The notes under the pieces: model-generated
The model's database searches: none
Told to the model about the DNA's origin: nothing
What the model saw: only the letters and a program-made list of their open reading frames with translations
In this document: in pieces, positions 1 to 9,864 of the stretch
Layout of the letters: each line of letters opens with the position of its first letter
Numbering within the stretch: position 1 is the first letter of the stretch
Assembly (NCBI GenBank): GCA_001803635.1
Contig: MHDU01000015.1
Span: forward strand, 1 to 32,551
Source: Nitrospirae bacterium GWB2_47_37
Lineage (GTDB): Bacteria > Nitrospirota > Thermodesulfovibrionia > Thermodesulfovibrionales > Dissulfurispiraceae
DNA length: 32,551 nt
Direction of reading: 5' to 3'
Position numbers and translations under genes: made by a program

Positions 1-1
1 C

Positions 2-919
2 AATAAAATCGATCTCATTATAGAATCGCTTTCGGCCTACCTGCAGGGCAAAGAGCACGCATTGCGGCTTTCACTGACCGCCTTTTTCTCAAAAGGCCAT
101 CTCCTGATAGAAGACCTGCCCGGTCTCGGAAAAACGACATTGGCCGTAGGCATTGCCCGGTCACTCGGATTGAGCTTCGGCAGGATACAATGCACAAGCG
201 ATCTTCTTCCCACCGACATTACAGGATTGTCCATTTACAACAAAAGCCTCGGGGAGTTCGAATTCCACCCCGGCCCTATCTTCAGCAATATCGTGCTCGT
301 GGACGAAATAAACAGGGCTACTCCCAAGACGCAAAGCGCGCTGCTTGAGGCGATGGAAGAGGAACAGGTAACCGTGGAGGGCAAGACCTACAAACTTCCG
401 AAGCCTTTTTTTGTGATAGCTACGCAGAATCCGGCAGAGCACTTCGGCACTTTCCCTCTGCCCGAATCGCAGCTCGACAGGTTCATAATGAAGATAAACA
501 TAGGATACCCTTCGGGCGAGGCTGAAAAGGAGATATTGAAAAGCGGGAGCAAAAGGGAAGAGTTATACGCTATGGAGCCTGTAATAACGCCCGAAGATGC
601 CTCGCTAATTCAGGACGAGGTAAAGGATAATATTTACGTGTCGGATAAGGTGCTGGATTACGCCATGAAAATAATACAGGCAACAAGAAGCGGCAAATAT
701 CTCAATGCGGGACTTTCGACGAGGGGAGCGCTGGCCCTGACCTACACCGCAAAGACAAACGCATACTTCCACGGAAGGGACTTCGTCATACCCGAGGACA
801 TAAAAGAGCTGGCCGAATATACCATTACCCACCGTGTAATGTTCAAAGAAGAATACGAGAACCTTAATAAAAAGGAGATAATAAAGTCATTAATAGAAAC
901 AATAGCGGTTCCGGTCTAA
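2..919 (+). CDS. MoxR family AAA+ ATPase (5' end outside window)
   Basis: MoxR-type AAA+ ATPases act as chaperone-like partners of the DUF58 and transglutaminase proteins encoded beside them. The sequence shows Walker A (EDLPGLGKTTLA), Walker B with the MoxR-type VLVDEINRA, the ATQNP sensor 1 motif and a C-terminal lid ending IAVPV. The frame stays open to the left edge and encodes family-like residues (NKIDLIIESLSAYLQGKEHA) before the first in-window start-like codon, TTG at 62. The gene therefore begins upstream, and 62 is not its start. It ends 19 bases before a DUF58 gene, the usual MoxR-DUF58-TgpA order. Family assignment is secure. The client process (envelope maturation, stress) cannot be read from the sequence. 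Confidence 0.93.
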   Translation, partial: NKIDLIIESLSAYLQGKEHALRLSLTAFFSKGHLLIEDLPGLGKTTLAVGIARSLGLSFGRIQCTSDLLPTDITGLSIYNKSLGEFEFHPGPIFSNIVLVDEINRATPKTQSALLEAMEEEQVTVEGKTYKLPKPFFVIATQNPAEHFGTFPLPESQLDRFIMKINIGYPSGEAEKEILKSGSKREELYAMEPVITPEDASLIQDEVKDNIYVSDKVLDYAMKIIQATRSGKYLNAGLSTRGALALTYTAKTNAYFHGRDFVIPEDIKELAEYTITHRVMFKEEYENLNKKEIIKSLIETIAVPV

Positions 920-938
920 ATGAGGTTATTTAACTATT

Positions 939-1865
939 GTGGTTAAAAAGCAGTCCTTGCCTGTAATAAAGATAACTAATGCCGGTTGGTTATACATCGC
1001 ATTAACGCTGTTTTTAGGCTTTGCCGGGGTCAACACTTCAAACAACCTCATTTATCTCATAGTCTCCGCGCTGCTCGGTTTTATGGGCATCTCCGGTTTT
1101 TTCGGGAAGAGGAACCTGTCGAAGATCGATATCGATGCGGAAATTCCTCAGGAGATATATGCTAATAAGGAATTTCCGCTGAAGATACGCCTTAAAAACA
1201 GGAAGAGGTTTCTTCCCGTCTTTTTGATGAGAGTGAAGATAATACAGGACGAGCAGAGATCGCATGAAACCCTGTTCCCGTTTGTCGATAAAAAGAGCGA
1301 TTCGTCCGGATATCTGGACATATCTTTCAAAAACCGGGGCAGGCACAGCATAAAAGAGATCTACATATGCTCGGTCTTTCCATTTAATTTTTTTGTGAGA
1401 TGCAGAAAACTCGACGCGTCTTTCGACTTTATCGTGTTCCCGGAACCTGAAAAATCGGCGCTTTTAAACATCCTTGAAAGGCAGCGGCTTTCAAAAGGCG
1501 AGATACAGACGGACAAGACCGGATACGAATCCGAGATGCTCTCCATAAGGAAATACGTCACGGGCGACCCTTTTAAATATATAAACTGGAAGGCCACGGC
1601 AAAGACAGGAGACCTCAAAACAAAGGAGCTTTCATCACTCTCGTATCAGCCCATTGTGATAGATTTTGAAAAAATCGACATAAAGAATATTGAAGAAAAG
1701 ATCTCGTGCATCGCGTATATGATCTTGCAGCTTTTGAAGAAAAATATACCGGCAGGGCTCAGGATAGACGGTAGGTTTTATGCTCCGGATATTTCGAATG
1801 CCCATAAGATTTCCATGCTGAAGGAACTTGCCTTATACGGAATTGAAAAGCATGAAACCGAATAA
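939..1865 (+). CDS. DUF58 domain-containing protein
   Basis: This is a DUF58 family protein of about 308 residues and unknown biochemical role, nearly always next to MoxR. The N-terminus carries one or two hydrophobic segments (roughly residues 15-55), so it is probably a membrane-anchored protein with a cytoplasmic body. The DUF58 core is recognised by YVTGDPFKYINWKATAKTG at about residues 205-225. The start chosen is GTG at 939, just after the MoxR stop. No strong ribosome-binding site is visible, so translation may be coupled to moxR. Its 3' end overlaps the next gene by 14 bases, which supports one transcript. Confidence 0.9.
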   Translation: MVKKQSLPVIKITNAGWLYIALTLFLGFAGVNTSNNLIYLIVSALLGFMGISGFFGKRNLSKIDIDAEIPQEIYANKEFPLKIRLKNRKRFLPVFLMRVKIIQDEQRSHETLFPFVDKKSDSSGYLDISFKNRGRHSIKEIYICSVFPFNFFVRCRKLDASFDFIVFPEPEKSALLNILERQRLSKGEIQTDKTGYESEMLSIRKYVTGDPFKYINWKATAKTGDLKTKELSSLSYQPIVIDFEKIDIKNIEEKISCIAYMILQLLKKNIPAGLRIDGRFYAPDISNAHKISMLKELALYGIEKHETE

Positions 1866-3825
1866 CATCCGCTCCATAAGAATAGAGACTGCCGTAAAGA
1901 TAACGGCTGCAATCATAGGGTTGATAGGATTCCTGTCTGTCGCCGGATACATAAGCATCGTTTACTCCTCTCTGTTCATGCTGCTCTTCCCGTTCTCCAT
2001 ATACCTCGAATACAAAAAAGTCGGCCATCCGCAGCGTTGGCTTTTGAATCTTGCGGCGCTGGCCGTAATAATATTCTCGTTTCTAAGGCTCGATTCCAAA
2101 GACCTCGTCACCCCGACCGTCGAAGGGCTTTTAATGCTCATCTGCGTCAAATTCCTCGAAGACAAGAAATTCCGCGACTACATGCAGATATACGCCATAT
2201 CCCTTTTTCTCCTTGCGGGTTCTGCGCTGCTTTCGATAGACATAGCGTTTTCGATATATTTCATGGGCCTCGTGTTCCTGCTGCCGGCGGCAATAGTCCT
2301 GCTCACTTACTATTCCCAAGAGCCGGACCTCGAACTCGCAAAGGGCACGGTCATCAAGATAATCTCAAAATCCCTGCTCATACCCCTTATAGCCATGCCG
2401 GTAACGCTGGTTTTTTTCATAGCCCTGCCGAGGACAAGCAATCCCCTATTCAATTTTTTGAACAGGGGAGAAAAGGCGAAAACCGGCTTTACGGATAAGG
2501 TAAAGCTCGGCGGCATATCAGGCATTCAGGAAGACTCTACAGCCATATTCAGGGCGCAAATGGACAAAGTTGACGACAGGATCCTGTACTGGCGCGGAAT
2601 TGTTCTCGATTCCTTTGACGGCGCATCATGGACGCGGTCCGGAGAAGGCGCTTCAGGAGAGTATCAATTGAACATAACAGGCAGGAAAATAACGCAGATC
2701 ATATATCTCGAACCCTATGAAAATATTTATGTCTTTGCTCTGGACAAGCCTTATTCCATCGCAATCAAGGATTTGAAAAAACACGGCGACCTTGCCTTCA
2801 CAACGCCGAAAACAATCGACAGGAGAATACGGTACGAGGCGGTATCGGTCATGTCGGACGCGATAACCGAAGAAAATATAAACAAAAACCATTACCTGCA
2901 ACTACCTGAAGACATATCTCCGGAGATAGTGAAAGCAGCAAAAGAAACGGCATCTAAAGCCGAATCCGGGACTCAAATACCGAATGCCGTCTTGAATTTC
3001 TTAAGTAGAGGTAATTACAAATATTCCCTGCAGAACCTCCCGATAACCAAAAACCCCCTCGAAGACTTTCTTTTCAAGCACAAATACGGCAACTGCGAGT
3101 ATTTCGCGTCGGCAATGGCTGTTATGCTCAGGGCCGCCGGCATACCTGCGCGGCTTGTAGGAGGTTACAGGGGCGGATACTACAACGATATGGGTAAATA
3201 TTATCTGGTGCCGCAGAAAAACGCGCATGTGTGGGTCGAGGCGTACGTAAACAACAATTGGATGAGGTTTGACCCTACCCCGGCGCCGATCCAGGGCTTC
3301 GTATCGCAGCGGGAATTAGGCATACTTTTTAAGATACGGCTTACCGTCGATTTAATAAACTATTACTGGAACATCACCGTTATCAACTACGATTTTGAAA
3401 GGCAGATATCCCTTTTCAATAAGATACGGATGGGGATTAAAAAGCCGGCGTTCAATCTGTCCATAGACAGGGAAATGCTCATCAGATATTTTATAGGAAT
3501 TTTTATTGCAGTCGCGGCCGTATTCGCGGGATACGCTGTTTTGTCCGGCAAAAGATCCCCTGAAACAAGGCTTTTAACCGTGTTTCAGAAGAGAATGGAA
3601 GGCTTCGGGTACAGGAGGGGAGGATCTCAGGGTCTTGAGGAATTCGCGGAATCCGTTAAGGACGAAAGGCTCAAAGAGCATGCATTGAGGTTTGTCAAAG
3701 AATTCGAGAGAATTTATTACAAAGACAGGCGGTTCAACAAGGAAGAAATAAAAAGACTGAAGGCTGTTATCGAGGAACTTAAATCCATAATCCCAAAGCG
3801 CAAATCCGCTTCAAAGCCTTTATAA
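1852..3825 (+). CDS. TgpA-like membrane transglutaminase (DUF3488/transglutaminase-like/DUF4129)
   Basis: This is a membrane protein with a periplasmic transglutaminase-like domain. About six N-terminal membrane segments (residues ~10-200) precede the catalytic domain, and another helix (about residues 545-565) precedes a C-terminal cytoplasmic tail resembling DUF4129. The papain-like triad is visible as Cys415 (NCEYF), His459 (NAHVWVEAY) and Asp474 (FDPTPAP), counted from ATG 1852. I prefer that ATG to the in-frame TTG at 1828 because it gives the shorter overlap with the DUF58 gene. At 657 residues it matches TgpA-type proteins. Homologues are tied to cell-envelope integrity. The substrate is unknown and the enzyme may act as a protease instead of a cross-linker. 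Confidence 0.9.
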   Translation: MKPNNIRSIRIETAVKITAAIIGLIGFLSVAGYISIVYSSLFMLLFPFSIYLEYKKVGHPQRWLLNLAALAVIIFSFLRLDSKDLVTPTVEGLLMLICVKFLEDKKFRDYMQIYAISLFLLAGSALLSIDIAFSIYFMGLVFLLPAAIVLLTYYSQEPDLELAKGTVIKIISKSLLIPLIAMPVTLVFFIALPRTSNPLFNFLNRGEKAKTGFTDKVKLGGISGIQEDSTAIFRAQMDKVDDRILYWRGIVLDSFDGASWTRSGEGASGEYQLNITGRKITQIIYLEPYENIYVFALDKPYSIAIKDLKKHGDLAFTTPKTIDRRIRYEAVSVMSDAITEENINKNHYLQLPEDISPEIVKAAKETASKAESGTQIPNAVLNFLSRGNYKYSLQNLPITKNPLEDFLFKHKYGNCEYFASAMAVMLRAAGIPARLVGGYRGGYYNDMGKYYLVPQKNAHVWVEAYVNNNWMRFDPTPAPIQGFVSQRELGILFKIRLTVDLINYYWNITVINYDFERQISLFNKIRMGIKKPAFNLSIDREMLIRYFIGIFIAVAAVFAGYAVLSGKRSPETRLLTVFQKRMEGFGYRRGGSQGLEEFAESVKDERLKEHALRFVKEFERIYYKDRRFNKEEIKRLKAVIEELKSIIPKRKSASKPL

Positions 3826-3882
3826 GTGTTGAATTTTTTAGCTGCGGATTACGGTTAAATCCGATATCAAAAGCCCATAATG

Positions 3883-3891
3883 TGTTAAAAT
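3883..3891 (+). promoter_or_regulatory. Candidate extended -10 promoter for gyrA
   Basis: TGTTAAAAT fits an extended -10 element (TG-N-TAAAAT) about 40 bases before the gyrA ATG. The -35 position (3863-3868, GATATC) is poor. A 6-bp hairpin, CGGATT/AATCCG at 3845-3863, lies just upstream. It has no U-tract and is not called a terminator. Confidence 0.3.
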
Positions 3892-3930
3892 ATAACGTTT
3901 TCATTACTAATTAAGCGAGGTATAGTCTTT

Positions 3931-6345
3931 ATGTCCATTTCCAATTTATCCGTCAGCATAGAAGAAGAGATGAAGGTAAGCTACCTTGATTACGCCATGA
4001 GCGTAATCATAGGCAGGGCATTGCCTGAGGTCAGGGACGGGTTGAAGCCTGTCCAGAGAAGGATACTCTACGCTATGTTCAGGGAAGGACTGCTTCCCGG
4101 CAAGAAATATTCTAAAAGCGCCGGTGTTGTAGGCGAGGTATTAAAAAAATATCATCCGCATGGCGATTCGGCAGTTTATGACGCTATGGTCCGTTTGGCG
4201 CAGGATTTCAATATGCGCTATCAACTTGTTGACGGTCAGGGAAACTACGGCTCGATAGACGGAGATCCGGCTGCCGCATACAGGTACACGGAGGCGCGAC
4301 TCGCGAAGATAGCCGAAGAACTGCTGGCGGATATAGACAAAGAGACCGTAGATTTCACGCCTAATTTCGACGAGACCGTCGAAGAGCCCCTCGTATTGCC
4401 CACAAAGGTTCCCAATCTCCTTATAAACGGCTCAGCCGGAATCGCGGTCGGAATGGCCACGAACATCCCGCCCCATAATTTAAAAGAGGTCATCGACGGG
4501 CTGATTATGCTCCTCGATAATCCGAAGGTTACTATTGCGGATTTGATGACCGCCGTTAAAGGCCCTGATTTCCCCACCGGCGCGATGATTTACGGGACAA
4601 AGGGAATAGTAGACGCTTATACCAACGGCAGGGGCCTGATCAAGGTAAGGGCAAAGGCCATGATAGAAAGGGAGGCAAAGGGCGGGGACAGCATAATAGT
4701 ATCTGAGCTTCCATATCAGGTCAATAAGGCGCGGCTCATAGAAAAGATAGCGGAACTCGTCAGGGAAAAGCGCATCGAAGGCATATCCGACATAAGGGAC
4801 GAGTCCGACAGGGACGGAATAAGGGTAGTCCTCGAACTCAAGCGCAACGAGGTTCCGCAGGTAATCCTGAATAATCTCTACAAACATACGCAGATGGAAT
4901 CCACCTTCGGCATCATCATGCTCTCTCTCGTCGGAGGACAACCTCATATCCTCAGCCTCAAAAAGATGCTCGATTATTTCCTGCAGCACAGGAGAGACGT
5001 AATACTGCGCAGGACGAAATTCGAGTTGAGAAAGGCGGAAGAAAAAGCCCATATCCTCGAAGGACTGAAAATAGCGCTCGACCATCTCGATGAGATAATA
5101 AGCCTTATCAGAAAATCAAAGAGCCCCGAAGAGGCTAAGAACGGATTGATGACCAACTATCCGTTAACGGAGATACAGGCGCAGGCCATACTCGACATGA
5201 AACTCCAGAGACTCACCGGCCTCGAAAGGGACAAGATAATAAACGACTACAAAGAAACCCTGAAGGAGATAGAGAGGTTAAAGGAAATTTTAGCGAGCGA
5301 GGCGCTCGTATCTAAAATAATAAAAGAAGAGCTTGCCGAGATCAAAAACAAATACGGAGACGGGCGAAAGACCGAGATATTGGCAGAGACCGCCGAACTG
5401 ACAATAGAAGACCTCATAACAGAGGAGGAGATGGTCATAACCCTGACCCACAACGGGTACATCAAGAGGATCCCGCTCTCCACTTACAGGAGCCAGCGCC
5501 GGGGCGGCAAGGGCCTTACCGGCATGGAGACGCGGGAAGAGGACTTCGTGGAGCAACTCTTCATCGCCTCCACCCACGACTATATGCTCTTCTTCAGCAA
5601 CATGGGCAAGCTTTACTGGTCCAAGATATACCAGGTTCCGGAGGCGAGCCGCACCGCAAAGGGCAAGGCACTGGTCAATCTCCTGTCCCTGTCCGAAGGA
5701 GAGCGCATAACCACCGCCCTCAACGTGAGGGACTTCAAGGACGGATATCTCGTCATGTTCACCAAGGCCGGGATAGTAAAGAAAACGGCGCTGGATGAAT
5801 ACAGCAACCCCAGGGCTAAAGGCATCATAGCCGTAAACCTGGACGAGGGGGACGAGCTGATAGCCGTAAAGAAAACAAACGGCGACAATGACATTATCAT
5901 CGGCACGTGGAACGGCCTCTCCATAAGGTTCAAGGAAACGGAGGTCAGGTCGGTCGGAAGGACCGCGAGGGGAGTTATCGGCATAAGGCTCGAAAAAGGC
6001 GACACCGTGGTCTCCGCCGAAGTAGTGGAAAACAGGACATCCCTTCTAACCATCACCGAAAAGGGGCTCGGCAAGAGGACAAAGGTCGAGGAGTATTCGG
6101 TCCAAGGTCGCGGCGGCAAGGGAGTTATCTCCATCAAAGTCACCGAAAGGGGCGGCAAGGCCGTGGGTCTCCTACAGGTAAAGGACGAGGACGAGTTGGT
6201 CATAATAGCCGGCAGCGGCAAGCTAATCAGGATCGTTGCGGGCAACATCTCGGTGCTGGGCAGGAATACGCAGGGCGTCAAGCTTATGGACATGGAGGCT
6301 GACGACAAGATCGTAGGCATAGGAAGGGTTGTGGAAGAAGAATAA
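3931..6345 (+). CDS. gyrA: DNA gyrase subunit A
   Basis: GyrA cuts and rejoins DNA in the GyrA2GyrB2 complex to introduce negative supercoils. The N-terminus has the GyrA/ParC core ([17 protein letters not shown]). The catalytic tyrosine is Tyr119 in the [15 protein letters not shown] segment. A coiled-coil tower follows (about residues 360-490), then a six-blade-type C-terminal DNA-wrapping domain. The GyrA box QRRGGKG at residues 522-528 separates gyrase from topoisomerase IV ParC, which lacks an intact box. The length of 804 residues is normal for the family and the C-terminal tail is short. A GCGAGGT motif precedes ATG 3931. No gyrB lies beside it. The restriction island starts 60 bases downstream. 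Confidence 0.93.
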   Translation: MSISNLSVSIEEEMKVSYLDYAMSVIIGRALPEVRDGLKPVQRRILYAMFREGLLPGKKYSKSAGVVGEVLKKYHPHGDSAVYDAMVRLAQDFNMRYQLVDGQGNYGSIDGDPAAAYRYTEARLAKIAEELLADIDKETVDFTPNFDETVEEPLVLPTKVPNLLINGSAGIAVGMATNIPPHNLKEVIDGLIMLLDNPKVTIADLMTAVKGPDFPTGAMIYGTKGIVDAYTNGRGLIKVRAKAMIEREAKGGDSIIVSELPYQVNKARLIEKIAELVREKRIEGISDIRDESDRDGIRVVLELKRNEVPQVILNNLYKHTQMESTFGIIMLSLVGGQPHILSLKKMLDYFLQHRRDVILRRTKFELRKAEEKAHILEGLKIALDHLDEIISLIRKSKSPEEAKNGLMTNYPLTEIQAQAILDMKLQRLTGLERDKIINDYKETLKEIERLKEILASEALVSKIIKEELAEIKNKYGDGRKTEILAETAELTIEDLITEEEMVITLTHNGYIKRIPLSTYRSQRRGGKGLTGMETREEDFVEQLFIASTHDYMLFFSNMGKLYWSKIYQVPEASRTAKGKALVNLLSLSEGERITTALNVRDFKDGYLVMFTKAGIVKKTALDEYSNPRAKGIIAVNLDEGDELIAVKKTNGDNDIIIGTWNGLSIRFKETEVRSVGRTARGVIGIRLEKGDTVVSAEVVENRTSLLTITEKGLGKRTKVEEYSVQGRGGKGVISIKVTERGGKAVGLLQVKDEDELVIIAGSGKLIRIVAGNISVLGRNTQGVKLMDMEADDKIVGIGRVVEEE

Positions 6346-6405
6346 AGTAGAGATATTTTTGTCTAACGACGAAGAAAAAACTAATGCTGTGCCGTTCATT
6401 GGGTA

Positions 6406-9222
6406 ATGAGTCCGAAACCTGAAGATAAAGCTCGTGAAGTAATCGATGATATGCTTGAAAAAGCAGGGTGGCATATCTGCAATCTTGATGACGCCAATAT
6501 CTATGCACACCGCGGTGTAGTCATCCGCAATTTCCCTCTAAAATCCGGCCATGGTTTTGCTGATTATCTTTTTTATGTTGACGGAAAGGCTGCCGGTGTT
6601 ATCGAGGCAAAAAAAGAGGGCACAACACTCACAGGCGTTGAGATTCAGTCGGATAAATATAAACACGGCTTGCCTGACATTCTCCCTGCATGGCATAGGC
6701 CATTGCCGTTCTGTTATCAGTCAACTGGAATTGAAACACGCTTCACAAACGGATTGGAGCCTGATTCACGGTCAAGGAATGTCTTTTCCTTTCACCGTCC
6801 TGAAACAATATCCGACTGGGTCAATGATATAAAGCCGAATGCATTAGACCGCGCAGCCGAGGAGCCGGCAGTATACGGCGCCCCCTCAACCCTCCTTTCA
6901 GGACTCAAAAACATGCCTCCATTAAAAGAAGAAGGTCTCTGGCCTGCCCAGATAAAGGCGATTAAAAACCTTGAAACATCCCTTGCTGAAAACAGGCCGC
7001 GCGCTCTCATCCAGATGGCAACAGGAAGCGGAAAGACATTTACGGCAGTGACAGCGATTTACAGGATGATAAAATTTGGAGGGGCGAGGCGTGTTCTTTT
7101 CCTTGTTGACCGTGCGAATCTGGGGAGGCAGACATTAAAGGAGTTCCAGCAGTACAACTCTCCTTACAGCCCTTATAAATTCGCAGAGGAATATATCGTC
7201 CGTCAGCTTAAATCCAACCAGTTAGATAAAACAGCCCGTGTCTGCATCTCAACAATCCAGCGGCTCTACTCAATGCTAAAGGGAGAAGATATCGACCCGG
7301 AGATTGAGGAAGATTCCCTCTTCGACCACTCAGACCTTTATAAAGAGCCCGTGCCTGTTGAATATAACCCTGCTATTCCGATAGAAACTTTTGATGTAAT
7401 CATTACCGATGAATGCCACCGCTCTATTTATGGCCTCTGGAGACAGGTGCTTGAGTATTTCGATGCATTCATCATCGGGCTTACTGCAACCCCCAACAAG
7501 CAGACCTTCGGTTTCTTCAACCAGAACCTTGTTATGGAATATCCCCACGAACAGGCAGTTGCAGATGGAGTGAATGTAAATTACGATGTCTATCGGATCA
7601 GGACAGAGATAACTCAGAAAGGCTCAAAAGTAGAGGCAGGCTATTACATTGACAAGCGTGATAGAGAAACAAGGGCGCTCAGGTGGGAGAGGCTGGATGA
7701 AGAACTTGAATACGCTCCTGAGCAGTTGGATAGGGATGTAGTTTCTGTTGACCAGATAAGGACTGTTATACAGACATTTCGGGATAAGCTATTTACAGAA
7801 ATATTCCCCGGAAGAAAAGATGTTCCTAAAACACTCATTTATGCAAAGGACGACTCCCACGCTGAAGACATTGTAAAAATTGTCAGGGAAGAATTCGGAA
7901 AAGGGAATGATTTCTGCCAGAAGATAACGTATAAGACAACAGGCAGAAAGCCGGAAGACCTTATAGCAGAGTTCAGAAACAGCTATTTCCCGCGCATAGC
8001 CGTTACGGTTGATATGATTGCTACAGGAACGGACATCAAGCCTCTGGAAATAGTTCTTTTTCTCAGAACCGTTAAATCCCGGACTTACTTTGACCAGATG
8101 AAAGGCAGGGGCGTGCGTGTGATAAATCCGAATGACCTTCAATCAGTTACGCCTGATGCGCCCGCAAAGACCCATTTCGTGATTGTTGATGCAGTAGGCG
8201 TATGCGAAGAGGATAAGACAGACTCAAGACCAATGGAAAGAAAGCCAAGCGTATCTCTTGAAAAGCTTCTTCAGGCAGTTTCATTAGGAAATACAGAGAC
8301 GGATGTGATTTCTTCAATAGCAGGACGACTTGCCCGGCTTGATAAGAAATTGAACCCCGAAGAAAGGGCAGAGGTCAAAAAACTTGCGGCAGGAAAAAGC
8401 CTTAAGGAATTAACAGGAGAGCTTGTTCTTGCCATTGACCCTGATAAGCATATTGAGCTTGCCAAGAAAGATAACCCTGAAATTAAAGAGCCTGCACAAG
8501 ACCGAATAAAAAAGGCTGCTGAAAAGATAATCAAGGAATCTGTAAAACCTTTTCATAACCCTGAGCTAAGACGAAGGCTTGTTGAATTGCATAAGACAAC
8601 AGAGCAGACGATCGATGCAATCAGCAAAGATGCGGTGATAGAGGCAGGATTCAGCGCAGATGCCTTGGAAAAGGCAAAGGGTCTTGTTACTTCATTCGAG
8701 CAGTTCATCAAAGAGCATAAGGACGAGATAACAGCCCTTCAGATACTTTACAGCAGGCCGTATAAAGAGAGATTGCGTTTTGAAGAGATAAAGACTCTGG
8801 CCGAGCTTATCGAAAAGCCTCCATATCTCTGGCGTATTGACAGGCTATGGAATGCGTATGCTGCTTTGGAGAGATCTAAGGTTCGCGGCGCAGGAAGCCA
8901 CAGGATATTGACTGACCTTGTTTCATTGATCCGTTTTGCCCTTCATCAGGAGGATGAATTAGAGCCATATTCAGAGCATGTAGAGACTCGGTTTAATAAA
9001 TGGCTTTCAGAACAGGGGAAGACAGGCAAAAAATTCAGTGATGAGCAAATGTTTTGGCTTGAGAAGATAAAGGAGCATATTACCGGAAGCCTGAGCATAG
9101 ACAAAAAAGATTTTGAATACACTCCTTTTAAAGAAAACGGCGGGCTCGGCAAGGCATATCAGCTTTTCGGAGAGGAATTGTGGAAGATGATGGATGAGTT
9201 GAATGAGGCGCTGGCGGCGTAA
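6406..9222 (+). CDS. hsdR: Type I restriction enzyme R subunit (EcoEI-like HsdR)
   Basis: This is the ATP-dependent translocation and cleavage subunit of a type I restriction enzyme, acting with HsdM and HsdS on unmethylated DNA. The N-terminal PD-(D/E)xK nuclease is visible as Asp53, Glu68 and Lys70 (IEAKKEG). The superfamily 2 motor has Walker A MATGSGKT (Lys210), the DECH box (Asp335/Glu336), GLTATP and motif VI QMKGRGVRVI. The C-terminal part from about residue 690 resembles the EcoEI R-subunit C domain that contacts the methylase. The length of 938 residues is intact. ATG 6406 gives a full N-terminus. No strong ribosome-binding site is visible. About 90 bases and a new promoter separate it from the toxin-antitoxin pair. 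Confidence 0.93.
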   Translation: MSPKPEDKAREVIDDMLEKAGWHICNLDDANIYAHRGVVIRNFPLKSGHGFADYLFYVDGKAAGVIEAKKEGTTLTGVEIQSDKYKHGLPDILPAWHRPLPFCYQSTGIETRFTNGLEPDSRSRNVFSFHRPETISDWVNDIKPNALDRAAEEPAVYGAPSTLLSGLKNMPPLKEEGLWPAQIKAIKNLETSLAENRPRALIQMATGSGKTFTAVTAIYRMIKFGGARRVLFLVDRANLGRQTLKEFQQYNSPYSPYKFAEEYIVRQLKSNQLDKTARVCISTIQRLYSMLKGEDIDPEIEEDSLFDHSDLYKEPVPVEYNPAIPIETFDVIITDECHRSIYGLWRQVLEYFDAFIIGLTATPNKQTFGFFNQNLVMEYPHEQAVADGVNVNYDVYRIRTEITQKGSKVEAGYYIDKRDRETRALRWERLDEELEYAPEQLDRDVVSVDQIRTVIQTFRDKLFTEIFPGRKDVPKTLIYAKDDSHAEDIVKIVREEFGKGNDFCQKITYKTTGRKPEDLIAEFRNSYFPRIAVTVDMIATGTDIKPLEIVLFLRTVKSRTYFDQMKGRGVRVINPNDLQSVTPDAPAKTHFVIVDAVGVCEEDKTDSRPMERKPSVSLEKLLQAVSLGNTETDVISSIAGRLARLDKKLNPEERAEVKKLAAGKSLKELTGELVLAIDPDKHIELAKKDNPEIKEPAQDRIKKAAEKIIKESVKPFHNPELRRRLVELHKTTEQTIDAISKDAVIEAGFSADALEKAKGLVTSFEQFIKEHKDEITALQILYSRPYKERLRFEEIKTLAELIEKPPYLWRIDRLWNAYAALERSKVRGAGSHRILTDLVSLIRFALHQEDELEPYSEHVETRFNKWLSEQGKTGKKFSDEQMFWLEKIKEHITGSLSIDKKDFEYTPFKENGGLGKAYQLFGEELWKMMDELNEALAA

Positions 9223-9258
9223 AAAATGTCGCTTGAATGATTTGCGATTTTTAAAGGA

Positions 9259-9287
9259 TTGACGCCAGTTAAAAAATGGTATAAAAT
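9259..9287 (+). promoter_or_regulatory. Promoter of the Phd/RelE-type pair (and probably hsdS)
   Basis: TTGACG (9259-9264) and TAAAAT (9282-9287) are separated by 17 bases, close to the sigma-70 consensus. An overlapping TATAAA at 9280 is an alternative -10. It is the best vegetative promoter in the island and lies directly upstream of the antitoxin, with hsdS coupled downstream. Confidence 0.65.
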
Positions 9288-9288
9288 A

Positions 9289-9306
9289 AGTACTGAAATA
9301 GATACT
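9289..9306. promoter_or_regulatory. Candidate antitoxin operator
   Basis: AGTA and TACT arms flank a 10-base centre immediately after the -10 element, and TACTG is also directly repeated here. Phd/YefM antitoxins usually bind such short palindromes at their own promoter. The specific site is inferred. Confidence 0.35.
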
Positions 9307-9322
9307 GGAAGGAGTGCTTACA

Positions 9323-9586
9323 ATGAATACCTTGGCTGCACAGGAAATTAAGCGGAAAGGCATCTCAGCCGTAGACGAGGCGCTAAAGGAAGGCCCGGTC
9401 CACGTCATCAAGAACAACCAGCCGCAGTATGTGGTTCTTTCCGAAGAGCGATACCGCGAATTGCTTGAGTCCGAGGATGCGGCGTATAATGCGCGCATCC
9501 GCGAATCTCTTGCTGATTTAAAGGCAGGAAGGGTAAAGCGCGGGACTGCAAAAGACTTGATACGCGAGCTGGAATTGGAAGACTGA
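9323..9586 (+). CDS. Phd/YefM family antitoxin
   Basis: This 87-residue antitoxin is predicted to neutralise the RelE-type toxin encoded two bases downstream and to repress their common promoter. The N-terminal half shows the Phd/YefM fold signature: a helix (QEIKRKGISAVDEAL), then strands around HVIKNNQPQYVVLSEERYRELL. The acidic C-terminal tail (AKDLIRELELED) is the part expected to wrap the toxin. The start is ATG 9323, not the GTG at 9314, because GGAAGGAG (9307-9314) lies eight bases before the ATG. The pair sits inside a restriction operon between hsdR and hsdS. Confidence 0.87.
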   Translation: MNTLAAQEIKRKGISAVDEALKEGPVHVIKNNQPQYVVLSEERYRELLESEDAAYNARIRESLADLKAGRVKRGTAKDLIRELELED

Positions 9587-9588
9587 GG

Positions 9589-9864
9589 ATGTATATCCTC
9601 GTCTGGACTGCACATTTCACACGCGCTGCGAAAAACTTTGCAAAACGTCATCCGGAGTTGAAGAAGAAGGTTGCAAACATTCTTCGTGATCTCGAAAAAG
9701 ACCCCTTTCAGCCGCATCTGAAATATCACTACCTTGGGGGAAAATATAAGGGGATGCAGGCAATAAGCATTACCGACAGCTACCGAATCAGCATGACTGT
9801 CATGATTACCGAGAAAGAAATTCTCCTGTTTGACATAGGCCCGCATGATGAGGTGTACCGGTGA
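9589..9864 (+). CDS. RelE/ParE superfamily toxin (probable mRNA interferase)
   Basis: This 91-residue RelE/ParE-fold protein pairs with the preceding Phd/YefM antitoxin. It starts with a strand-helix pattern (YILVWTAHFTRAAKNFAKRHPELKKKV) typical of the fold. It then carries YRISMTVMITEKEILLFDIGPHDEVYR, where the conserved Arg and the terminal His-Asp-x-x-Tyr-Arg match RelE-type endoribonucleases. RelE toxins cut mRNA on the ribosome and ParE toxins poison gyrase. The HDEVYR ending favours the RelE type, but the activity is inferred. Its stop codon overlaps the GTG start of hsdS (GTGA), so toxin and specificity-subunit translation are probably coupled. Confidence 0.85.
   Translation: MYILVWTAHFTRAAKNFAKRHPELKKKVANILRDLEKDPFQPHLKYHYLGGKYKGMQAISITDSYRISMTVMITEKEILLFDIGPHDEVYR

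Noticed and set aside
5613-6320. Minus-strand ORF of 235 codons
   Set aside because: Ser/Thr/Pro-rich shadow of the gyrA C-terminal domain with no domain of its own.
6346-6405. Insertion-site repeat at the left edge of the restriction island
   Set aside because: I compared 6346-6405 with 15026-15073 by eye and found no shared direct or inverted repeat.
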